From: Eudorina sp. 2006-703-Eu-15
Taxonomy: Eukaryota; Chlorophyta; Chlorophyceae; Chlamydomonadales; Volvocaceae
Assembly: GCA_003117195.1 (NCBI GenBank)
Contig: BDSI01000007.1
Location: forward strand, 620,001 to 684,000
Direction of reading: 5' to 3'
DNA length: 64,000 nt
Below are positions 1 to 9,765 of the stretch, one piece after another; within the stretch, counting starts at the first letter, position 1; every line of letters starts with the position of its first letter. Made by a program: the position numbers and the translations under genes. The notes beneath the pieces are model-generated. The model worked only from the letters and a program-made list of their open reading frames with translations, was not told the DNA's origin and made no database searches.

Positions 1-318
1 CTACACGTTGCCTTGCCTACCGAAGAACGGACACACACACACAGGGTTAGCAGCCCGTGGCCAGTGCCAGGCCCGGTCAGACATCACACACACACACACA
101 CAAACACACGGCAGCTGGACTATCTTTCCTCGCAGCTCAGTCCTCACTTACACATAAATCACATGCGGCAGGCACGCGATTCCGCCCCTGTCGGCACCGG
201 AGCGCCCTCCTGCTCCTTCCCCCCTTCCCCCCTCATACACACGGACCCACGTGCACCTGCCCGCCCTACACCCCCGACGTCCTCCTCCCAGCGCCCGGGG
301 CCCCTCCTCCCTCAGGCC
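1..318. other. 3' flank of the RING-H2 gene
   Basis: No gene is seen here. It lies beyond the RING-gene stop codon and probably holds that gene's 3' untranslated region. Two blocks (45-80 and about 107-140) recur inside an intron of the same gene (3693-3728 and about 3925-3960), separated by CA-rich microsatellite. The 36-base first block differs between copies at a single base by eye. Confidence 0.6.
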
Positions 319-3300
319 TCACGCCTCCAGGCCGCGCTGGCAGATCGGGCAGCACGCCTTGGTCTTGAGCCACGTGTCCACGCAGCCGCCGTGGAAGTCG
401 TGCAGGCACGGCAGCCGCTTCAGCACGTCCCCGGGCGCGAGCTCCTCCATGCAGATCGCGCAGGTGGCCGCGCACCCGTCGCTGCGGCGGCGGCCCTCGC
501 CGCCCACCACCTCGGTGGGCAGCGCCGCGAGCTGCTCCTCCTTGGCGCCCTTGCGGTTCTCCACCTGCTCGTCCAGCCGGCACAGCAGCTCGTAGTCCTC
601 GGGCGTGAAGTCGCGGTCCGACAGCAGCAGGTGCGCGGGGATGCCGGCGCGCTGCGCCGCCAGCAGCTGCTCCCGCATGGCCATGGCCTGCTCGCGGTAG
701 GCGGCGGCGGCGCCGGAGCGGGCGCGGCGGAACGAGCCTGCGGGGGGCCGAGCAACGTATCCCCGTGTACGTCCGGGACCGGGACCGGAACGGGGACCGG
801 GACGGGGGCCGGGTACCGGGAGGTGAATGTCAGCTCAACTCAACACGGCATGAGACGGACGGCGGTGTGAGTTCGGGTGCTGGACCGGAAAGGAAAAGGA
901 GATTGGTAGAGACATGAGGATTGACCTCTTGACCTCAACCATAACCGACAACAATCACCGGTTGGGGAACAGCTGCCCGGGCGGTCGCCCGACGCCTCCT
1001 TACCCCTCACCCAACCACCCTTCCACCCACCCACCCGCGTAGTCATCCGGGTCACCTCGGCCTCCCAGCACGCGGTGCAGCCCAAACGGCAGCGCCATCA
1101 TCGCCGGCAGCATCTCGTTAAGCGCCTGGCTGCTCCACCTCGGCCGGCCCCGACCCGCCGCCGCCTCCGCGGCCGCCGCCACCGCCGCGAGCCTCGACGA
1201 CTCCGCCTCGTCGGCCGCCGCTGCCGCCGCCGCCGCCATCGCCGCCACCGCCGCCTCGGCGGCATCCAACCTTCGGCCCCCGCCAGCCCGGCCGCCCAAC
1301 AACGCCATGGAGCCCCCCGCCCCCGGTGGCCCCCGGGCGGAGCGCGGCAGGGCCATCATCCGCCAGGAAGGCAGCTCGTCGCCGCTCCGATCGCCCCCGT
1401 CGAGATTGCTGCCGCCGCCGCCGCCGGCGCCGCGCTCGAGGCGTTCGTTGCGGCGGCTGGCGCGCTCGCGCTCCGCGGCCGCCATCGCGGCCGCGCGGCG
1501 CGCGTTCATCACCTCCTCCCGCGCGCGGCTGGCGCTCTCCAGCGTCTCCAGCATGTCCAGTCGGCTCTGTGGGGGTCCGGTGTGGGGGTGTGGTGGCGGC
1601 GCAGTGGGGGTCGGGGAAGCTGAGGGGTGTGTGTGGGGGTGTGGTGGCGGCGCGGTGGGGGTCGGGGGAGCTGAGGGGTGTGTGTGGGGGTGTGGTGGCG
1701 GCGCGGTGGGGGTCGGGGGAGCTGAGGGGTGTGTGGGGGGTGTGGTGGCGGCGCGGTGGGGGTCGGGGAGCTGAGGGGTGTGTGGGGGGGTGTGGTGGCG
1801 GCGCGGTGGGGGTCGGGGGAGCTGAGGGGGGAGTAGGGATACGCAAGGTAACCACATGTAGACTGAATGCCGGAGCAGACACGAATCCCCCTTGATGCTG
1901 ATGCTGATGGTGGTGATGGTGGTGATGGCGGTGCCGAGGGCCGGGAAGCACGCGGACACGTCACGCTCTAGTTTGTTGAGAGCCACGTGCAGGCCCTCCC
2001 ATAGGGCCCCTCTGAGCGGCGGCGGGTTGCGCCGCAAGGGCCTGCGCTGACAGCTGCAGCCGCAGCTGTAGCAGCCGCAGCTGTAGCAGCCGCAGCTGTA
2101 GCAGCCGCTACCAGGAGGCCTTTCCTCTCTCCTCCCCCACGCGCAGAAGCGCTCCGCCCGGGCACCGGGAGAACCCCGGGAGCATTAACACCCTCACCAC
2201 CAGCACCAGCGTCGGCACCATCGGCATCAGCCCGGGGCCTGCTCCCGGCCGCCTGACCGCCCTCCCCCGGCCACAAATACGACACGTCGCGACGAGTTGC
2301 CCCCAGTCGCCCCCATCACCAACACCAACATCACGCGGCGCCCATTCGGCGCTCCTCCAACCCCTCCCCAATACAGCTTGTTGCCCCGCCACGCCACGCC
2401 AGCTGCTCTCTCGGTTACTTAAACCCGCTGGGGAGGGACACTTTGTCGTGCTGTCGCTCGGCGTTAGGACGGACCTTGTCTTGGAGCTGATTACGGCAAT
2501 GTACTGGTTCCTGTCATCATTGCTTGCCGTTGGCTGGCCTTTCGTCTCGCGCGCTCAGCTCTCCGCAATGTTCTCCGCAATGAAACACATCCATTGGGGA
2601 CCGCGTCACAGACAATCAAACTGCATTTGCGCTACTAATAACGGCGAATGTTTCAATTATATTGGTAATGAATTGTTTAAAATAGAAATTAACTGAGACC
2701 AACAGTAAAAGTGGACAAAACGTAATTGTGAACAACAAATTAATTTGGAAATAGTAGACAAAAACTAACTTCACACCCTTCAGCAACCCGGCTGGAACGG
2801 TTTCTCGGCATGTCTTTTGCTTAAGTCTCCCTGCGCACGCGGGCCCCGCGCCGCTCAGGGCCCCGCGCCGCTCAGGGCCCCGCGCCGCTCAGGGCCCCGC
2901 GCCGCTCAGGGCCCCGCCCCGCACCGCGCGCCACGCCGGGCCCCGCTTGCAGCTCCGACTACCGACCCCCCTCCCCCCGTGTCGACTCCCCTCCCCTCCC
3001 TCCGCTCACATGTGCCCTGTGTACACGCATCCCGGATTCTGCAACCGGTTTGGGTGGGACATTTGTCGCTGCACACATCACCGACACAAACACTTTCCCA
3101 CACACATCACAACCGCACGCGCAGATCATCATGCAGTACATATCCTGGGAACCGGCGTGGGTCGGGCGGGTTTCGTTGCTAAACACACGCGCGCACACAC
3201 ACACCAGCCGCAAGTGGGGGTATGAGACCGTAAGGAAAATACCGTTTAGGTAGAGCTGGGAACTTTACTAAAAACCGGAGTACAGGCTCGGACGCCTTCA

Positions 3301-5832
3301 AACTATGTGCCTGGCGGGAACCCCTGGAGGGGACGGAGTGTTTTGCACTGAGAGGGGCACATCTCCGAGCTGCTCAGTACCGTGCTGCAATGACTCGAGG
3401 AGGTTGTCGTCGCCCAGTTTGGCGCTTGGCGGGAATTCCGGGAGGGAAAGATCCAGGTGCTGCAAGGATTTTAGGGAGGGCAGCCCACAGAGGCCCACGA
3501 GGCAACGGTGCTGCACGGGGCCCAGTCGGAGACGAGACGGCATGGCTGAGGCCCTTTTCCGTAGAGCCTCTGCCAATACCCTTCAGGGCGCGCGAGTGCT
3601 CTAGGTCGAGCAAGGCGGCATGTTGGCCCCTCACGCCCTTCTCCTTCCCCTGCACAGGGAGGAGAGCGCTTCGGCGGCCTTACGTTAGGGCTGGGTTAGC
3701 AGCCCTTGGCCAGTGCCAGGCCCGGTCACATATGTAACACACGCACATACACACACACGGTGGGGCGGTCGTCTTGTATGGCTGTCCTGTTTGTCCTGTT
3801 GTGTTGCCATTGGCAAGTACGTCGCAGGTTTTGGTAGGTACATGGGCCTTGGGCGGTTCTGGGAGGGGTGTTGTTCTCATTCAACACACATACACACACA
3901 CGCGGGCACACATACACACATTACGCTGGACTTCGCTCCTCGCGGCTCAGTCATCTTTTACACACGCGGGTACATCCGTACGTACCCCGGGCGCCCTCAC
4001 CATCACGCGGCGGTGCTCCGCCTGGTCCAGTCGCTGCGCAGTCTCCCGGGCGAGCCGCTCGTCCTCCTCCGCTTGCAGCCTCGCCGCCAGCCGCATGTCC
4101 TCGTCCTCCTGATCCTGATCCCCTGCCCGGCCCGGCAGCGGCCCTCCAGCGCTGCCCTCCCGCACCGGCTCCGGCTGCCTCTGCTGCCGCTGCGGTTGCC
4201 TCAGCTGCCGCTGCTGCTGGTGCTGCTGGAAGAGGAGGGTCTGTCGCGGCTCTGCCGGCGCCGGCGGGCGCGTCAGCGGCAAGCGGCGGCTGAGCCGCGG
4301 GGGTGAGGGAGGCGGCGGAGGCTGGTCCGGCAGGGGCGCCCGCAGTTGGTGGTGGTTCGCGTGCGTGTGTTGTCGTACGAGGGGTGCTTCGTCATCACCT
4401 TGCCGCTGCTGCGGCGGCTGTAGCACCGTTTGATATGGCTGTGCCTGCTGGCTGGGCCCTCCGAGGGCCAAGCGAGCCGCACCGCCGTACGCACTCGCGG
4501 TGGTAGTAGCGCTGCGCCCCGAAACCACAGAGCGACACAGGGACCGGCAAGGGAGAGGAGAGAGCCGCGCGGGGTAGATTAACGGCGGAGGATGTAACAT
4601 TTATGGGACATTGGGGAGCAGCTTGCTTTGCGGTGTGCAACATCGAACATCGCGGGGCATGCGACATCAAGACACCGCGGCGCAGACCCGGCTGCACCAC
4701 CGCGTCTGGCCACTTAGCACCCCGCAACGACCCCGCCCCTTACCATGTTAGGAAGCATCGCTACAAGGACGTTACCAGCACTTAAGCTGCTCGCTCGGCG
4801 TCCGGGGCATGCCGTGCAGGGGCATGCCGTGCACTCAGCAAGGAGGCATGCCGTGCACTCAGCAAGGAGCCATGCCAATGCCAAAAACCACCACCGCCCA
4901 GACGACCCGGTGCCGTACACGAGCACACGGACGACCAGACTGGGGTTCGTTGATATTTAAACTAACTGGGACTCGCTAAGCAACTGCTTGAAGTTCATTA
5001 TACAACTAATTGAATTCGTTATACAACTGGAATTCGTTATACGACTACCTGGGGGGCAGCATGGGCGCGACGCCCCCGGCCGCGGGGTCCACGTTGGCGC
5101 TGTTGTGTCGCGCAGGACCGGGAAGGCGCTGAAACATGATGGAAGACGCGCGAGCGGTGCCGTCCTCATCACCGTCGTCCTCATCATCGTCATCATCATC
5201 GATAACTATCGGACTGGGATTTGTGCGACGTGCATATGGCGTCCCCGCAAGTCGACGAAAGCGCGCAGACGGTGGCCGATAGAGGGGAGGCCTCTCCGGC
5301 ACGGCGCGAGGGGAAACTTGGGACTCCGCCATCGCGCCCCAATGCGCAACCAGTCTCGGCTGTCGTTCAGCTGCCTGTAGGGAAAACAGGGGTCAGTGCT
5401 TTGCGGGACCGTGGGCTGTGTCGCGAAAGATGCACGCGGACACACCTGTCCGACTTGTTCCCTAGGACCTGTACTTGAAGCAGGAGTTTCATCTGCAATA
5501 AACACAAAGGTGCATGTAAGTCCAGAGACGGCCTCACGTTTCAAGAAGGCCACACGACATTTAGGCCCCTAGGGCTCAAACAGCAGTTCTTGTGCACGGA
5601 AAGCAACCAGATCTGTGCAGACGACTATATGTCCTTTCCAAGCCATTACTCCTTTGTAAAAGAGCGCAACGTTGCTGACCCCAACTGTTCGCATCCCCTT
5701 GCCAAGCGCACCTTCAGAGTCCACCAGGCTCAACACCCGTGGCTCAGCGCGCTCTGGCCGGATACGCTTCGTGGGTCGCCGGGGCATCTCATCACTGCAA
5801 AGGTTCACCAACTCCGCTGCTGTATCGCTCAT
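319..5832 (-). CDS. RING-H2 E3 ubiquitin ligase with N-terminal SUMO-interaction-like motifs
   Basis: Multi-exon gene read right to left: about 5832-5712, 5332-5049, 4540-3996, 1560-1040 and 740-319. The last exon carries a complete RING-H2 finger: CAIC, a CLHDFH cluster, a further Cys and CPIC just before the stop. Before it comes RDFTPEDYELLCRLDE followed by GAKEEQLAALPTEVV, the linker typical of plant RING-H2 ligases. The first exon contains ELVNLCSDE and VLSLVDSE, and the second contains SPIVIDDDDDDEDD. All three fit the SIM pattern (hydrophobic core flanked by acids), which suggests recognition of SUMO-modified substrates. The third exon is Gln/Pro-rich and ends with a UIM-like acidic helix (EDEDMRLAARLQAEED). 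Predicted role: E2-dependent ubiquitin transfer in nucleus or cytosol. The RING exon is certain. Joins between the first three exons are inferred from GT/AG sites, and the phase between exons 1 and 2 is unresolved. Confidence 0.82.
1565..1835. repeat. GT/GC-rich minisatellite in RING-gene intron
   Basis: About five imperfect tandem units of roughly 50-57 bases, each containing GTGTGGTGGCGGCGC and GCTGAGGGGTGTGTG, between the third and fourth coding exons of the RING gene. The units generate long overlapping open frames on both strands that are not genes. Confidence 0.85.
2050..2104. repeat. 15-base tandem repeat (CAGCCGCAGCTGTAG)
   Basis: Between three and four perfect 15-base units in an intron of the RING gene. 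The unit contains the palindrome CAGCTG. Confidence 0.85.
2110..3690. other. long intron region of the RING gene, no exon recognised
   Basis: No convincing coding exon is seen. It holds a five-fold GCCCCGCGCCGCTCAGG tandem at about 2840-2925 and an AT-richer stretch at 2600-2800. At 3166-3195 there is one copy of the dispersed motif that reads GGGCGGGTTTC, a short gap, then AAACACAC. Confidence 0.5.
3693..3970 (+). repeat. dispersed repeat, copy I (intron of RING gene)
   Basis: A block starting with a 36-base sequence also present at 45-80 is followed by a unit (about 3759-3895) containing GGCTGTCCTGTTTGTCCTG, TGTTGCCATTGGCAAGTA, TTTTGGTAGGTACATGGG and CTCATTCAACACAC. The inner unit recurs inverted in an intron of the neighbouring helicase gene at 16745-16880. 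At 45-140 the outer block is present without the inner unit, as if the unit had been inserted. Confidence 0.75.
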
Positions 5833-7065
5833 GGCTACCTATCGCTTGAACGAATAAAATTCTGTTGCGTTATGGTGCCCTGATGACAGTCACAGTTTGC
5901 ATGTACTAATACAACGAATGAATGGGAAGGCATACTAGTGTAACCTAAAAATACAGCGTACGGCATTTTGCCCCTTTTTGAGCCTCTTGAAGCAAGCCTC
6001 TGCAAAATAACTGGCGTGCACACTTCGCGGCCTGGAATGCCCGGATATTAGGGTAGTGGCTCGCGATATCCTAAGCACGGGTGTCGTGCCGTGCAACGGA
6101 TCCCCCGAACCGCATGGTCGTGTCAACCAGCGCTTGTGTGTGTGGCTGTAACGCTCTCAACCCGCGAACCTCTCGGAGTAACACGGTCTGCAGGAATGGT
6201 TGTCAGACTGGACTCCGGGCGCATACGAGAGACGACCCGCGGGTCGAACACACCTCGGGTCCGCGCGTCCCTCTCACTCGGACGCGAATCACATTCGGAC
6301 AGGTATCAGTCATCCTCTGAAGCAGGTACACGACCAGGCCACATGTCGTTTATCCGAACTCCCTGGGCTGACGCATCTCAGCGTCCAATCCAATCCAATC
6401 CACGGTAAAGCATCGTTTCTGAAACCACCTTTCTGCCCACTCTCGGGACAATGCCATCCTGCCAACGCGCGGAACACTTTGCGAACATCCACGGGAGGCC
6501 TAGCCAGGATGCAAGCGCCCGCTGTGTTGATCCATAGCGTACATAAATCCCTCTAACTCAATCCGGACACACAACCCTGGGACCTATAAACATACGACCA
6601 ACCCGCACCATGTGTGCGCACCACAAGGCACATTTTCAGCCAGCGCGCAAACGGGTGCCCAGAACAATACACTGCGACACCCGCACAGGAGCGCGCGATG
6701 CCTTACGTTCGATTACCAATCTGCGTGGACGGATGTCACGGAAGCTTGTGCCATCCTTGCCCGTGCCCCTTGGATGCGTATGTGCGATGGGCGCGACGAC
6801 CCCGCCATCAAGGGAACGGGGCAGCACTCGCCAATGCGCCAAGAGTACGTTACCTATCTGCGCCCACCTCGCGATGGAGCGCCTCGACGAGGGGAGGTCG
6901 AAGCGCTCTGCCGCGAGGTGGGCGCAGATAAGCTACTCTGTGCGCATTGGCATTCTGAACGTTTTGGAACCGGCTAGTGAACCACGGAGGGTGGGGGGTC
7001 GCAGGGCTGACCTGACCTGACACTGGCACGGAAACCTGAACACAAACCGTGCCCCAATGAAAACA
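5833..7065. other. intergenic region left of the large inverted repeat
   Basis: No gene is supported. Short open frames here lack splice-consistent continuation or recognisable motifs. It contains the palindrome GACCCGCGGGTC near 6236 and the long hairpin listed separately at 6831-6950. Confidence 0.5.
6831..6950. repeat. long near-perfect hairpin (about 51-base arms)
   Basis: The left arm begins CCAATGCGCCAAGAGTACGT and the right arm ends with its near reverse complement, TGCGCATTGG. The arms (about 6831-6882 and 6901-6950) pair over roughly 50 bases with a few mismatches around an 18-base loop. It could be a small-RNA precursor or a miniature inverted-repeat element. No coding frame is associated. 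Confidence 0.85.
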
Positions 7066-9613
7066 CCTTCAGGCCCCAGCGCTCCAGCGAGCCGAGCACC
7101 CCGTGGTTACGGCCGTTCCTTGCTGTCGCTATTTCTGATCCCCTGGACTGGGGATGCTCCCGAGCGGGACTGGCGGTGCTGAAACCAAGGGCGTGCCTGC
7201 ACATGGGAGTCATCGATTCGCCGCGCACGACAGCACACGGATGTCCAAACCTACGGCCCGTTTGCACTGTTGGCCCGTGGCTCTGCCGACGCAGTTGTAT
7301 TTCTGGCCGCATCCGCTAAATGGCCTTGCAGATGACAGCAGCGGTGGACTGGAAAGCAACGGATGGATGATGCTCGACAGCACACGATCCAGAATGGCAG
7401 GATTACCGTTTTGTTACTGGGGGGGCGGGGCCAAATGAGAGGAAAGCGGGGATCTCAAGGGGGAAGGGCATTGTCGCAGAGGGGATGCCCCAGGCGTAAC
7501 ACCCGCCTCACGCACCCTGAGCGTCAGACATGTGCTTACGCCAGCACTTGCGCCCCCGGCCTCGACCAGTTACTGTCTTCTGTCTGCGCGGGCGGCGCGT
7601 CGTGTGGAAGCAGTGCTCCCAACGACGGCAAGCCGTCCCACGCGTTCGGATGGCCTCGGAGTATGGCACAACCACCAAAACAACTCCCCCAGCTGTTGAT
7701 ATCTCCAGGATGTTTACGCATGGCTAGATGCAGGGCCGCGCGGGGATTCTGTTCCGTGCTATGTTACAAAGTTCCTCAAACAGAATAAGAACGGCATTTG
7801 CGTTGGGGTGACACAAGCAAAAGATGGCGACTGCGTGCAAAAGCAAACTGAGCACGTCCGCATCAGTTGTTTGCAGTGTGGTGTGAGTACTGGTAAGATG
7901 GCTTCCTATACAGGCGGTCTGCAAATGCAGCCGGAATTTGCGCCGGAATTTGTACTCAAATATCGTGTTTTCCGCCCGCGCGAGGGACCTACCTGCTGTG
8001 GAGCAGGGAGGGTTTAGGTGACGCCTATGTGACGCCTCCCTGGAGTGACTGTGCCTCCTAGCCCGGAACCACGCGAAATGGACCTTCCTTTTGTTAAAAT
8101 GAAGGCAGTAATTAACTTCTAAACATTATACAACATATGGACCCCACAAAAGGCGAAAACTGCGAGTACACGACGCACTCCCAGCAGCCGCCGGCGTTAG
8201 ATTGACAACGACCAATGCCTTGTTCACTGCCATGTCCACCTTCAGCTGGTCCATGTCCTTCTGCATTTCTGCCTGGTTCTTGAGCACCTTGTCGAGCTTC
8301 GTGATGGGTTTCGTAACTGGGGGTACGGCGCTGGTGCTGCACCGGCGCACCTGCCTGGCAAGCAAGTGCGGCTACGTCCTGCGGTGCGGTGAGGGCGGGT
8401 GCACTTACACGCGCCCGGCGCGCAACCGCCCGTCAATCATGGAGCGAAACGAAGCTCGACAAGGCGCTCAAGAACCAGGCAGAAATGCAGAAGGACATGG
8501 ACTAGCTGAAGGTGGACATGGCAGTGACCACGGCATTGGTCGTTGTCAATCTGACGCCGGCGGTTGCTGGGAGTGCGTACTCGCAGTTTTCGCCTTTTGT
8601 GGGGTCCATATGTTGTATAATGTTTAGTAGTTAATTACTGCCTTCATTTTAACAAAAGGAAGGCCCATTTCGCGTGGTTCCGGGCTAGGAGGCACAGTCA
8701 CTCCAGGGAGGCGTCACATAGGCGTCACCTCCCTGCTCCACAGCAGGTAGGTCCCTCGCGCGGGCGGTAAACACGATATTTCAGTACGGCGCAAATTCCG
8801 GCTGCATTTGCAGACCGCCTGTATAGGAAGCCATCTTACCAGTACTCACACCACACTGCAAACAACTGATGCGGACGTGCTCAGTTTGCTTTTGCACGCA
8901 GTCGCCATCTTTTGCTTGTGTCGCCCCAACGCAAATGCCGTTCTTATTCTGTTTGAGGAACTTTGTAACATAGCATCAACAGCTGGGGGAGTTGTTTTGG
9001 TGGTTGTGCCATACTCTGAGGCCATCCGAACGCGTGGGACGGCTTGCCGTCGTTGGGAGCACTGCTTCCACACGACGCGCCGCCCGCGCAGACAGAAGAC
9101 AGTAACTGGTCGAGGCCGGGGGCGCAAGTGCTGGCGTAAGCACATGTCTGACGCGCAGGGTGCGTGAGGAGGGTGTCACGCCTGGGGCATCCCCTCTGCG
9201 ACAATGCCCTTCCCCCTTGAGATCCCCGCTTTCCTCTCATTTGGCCCCGCCCCCCAGTAACAAAACGGTAATCCTGCCATTCTGGATCGTGTGCTGTCGG
9301 GCATCATCCATGCGTTGCTTTCCAGTCCACCGCTGCTGTCATCTGCAAGGCCCTTTTGGCGGATGCGGCCAGAAATACAACTGTGTCGGCAGAGCCACGG
9401 GCCAACAGTGCAAACGGGCCGTAGGTTTGGACATCCGTGTGCTGTCGTGCGCGGCGAATCGATGACTCCCATGTGCAGGCACGCCCTTGGGTTCAGCACC
9501 GCCTGTCCCGCTCGGGAGCATCCGTCCCCAGTCCAGGGGATCAGAAATAGCGACAACAACGAACGGCCGTAACCACGGGGTGCTCGGCTCGCTGGAGCGC
9601 TGGGGCCTGAAGG
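7066..9613. repeat. giant inverted repeat, arms about 1.2 kb
   Basis: The left arm (7066-8302) and right arm (8448-9613) are reverse complements over essentially their whole length, separated by about 145 bases. Outer ends meet at CCTTCAGGCCCCAGCGCTCC and its complement. Inner ends lie within a coiled-coil gene fragment. The left arm carries about 57 bases absent from the right, between 7695 and 7755. Arms differ by scattered substitutions, so this is an old or gently diverging palindrome rather than an assembly fold-back. Confidence 0.93.
8126..8365 (-). pseudogene. small mitochondrial-type coiled-coil membrane protein, degraded copy
   Basis: A 79-codon frame starts with an Arg-rich presequence-like segment (MLARQVRRCSTSAV), then a coiled coil with KLDKVLKNQAEMQKDMDQLK, then a hydrophobic stretch (ALVVVNLTPAA). 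The opposite arm of the inverted repeat (about 8449-8627, plus strand) holds a second copy without the presequence and with TAG replacing a Gln codon (DMD-stop-LKVDMA). Comparison shows a few extra bases in this copy after the GSA codons that shift the tail frame. A third partial copy sits at 9612-9765. The layout (presequence, coiled coil, membrane segment) resembles the intact gene at 50314-50865, but sequence homology is not established. All copies look broken or partial. Confidence 0.55.
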
Positions 9614-9765
9614 ACATGGCGCAGCTGAAGGCAGGTGGACATGGCAGTGAATAAGGCGTTGGTCGTTGTCAATTTGACGCCGGCGGCGTTACTGGTGCTG
9701 GATGGGAGTGCTGTACTTCGTGTACAACAACTTCCAGGCCTTGGGCGGCGGCTGAAGCAGCAATA
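9614..9765 (+). pseudogene. third, partial copy of the coiled-coil gene fragment
   Basis: Directly outside the right arm, the sequence for KDMAQLK resumes. After a small frameshift come VDMAVNKALVVVNLTPAA and a tail frame reading VLYFVYNNFQALGGG before a stop. It matches the fragments at 8126-8365 and 8449-8627 but is in direct orientation with the latter. It suggests the palindrome formed around a local duplication of this gene. Confidence 0.5.

Noticed and set aside
8202..8627. 141-codon plus-strand frame across the palindrome centre
   Set aside because: It reads antisense through one gene fragment, then the loop, then out of frame through the other. An artefact of the inverted repeat.
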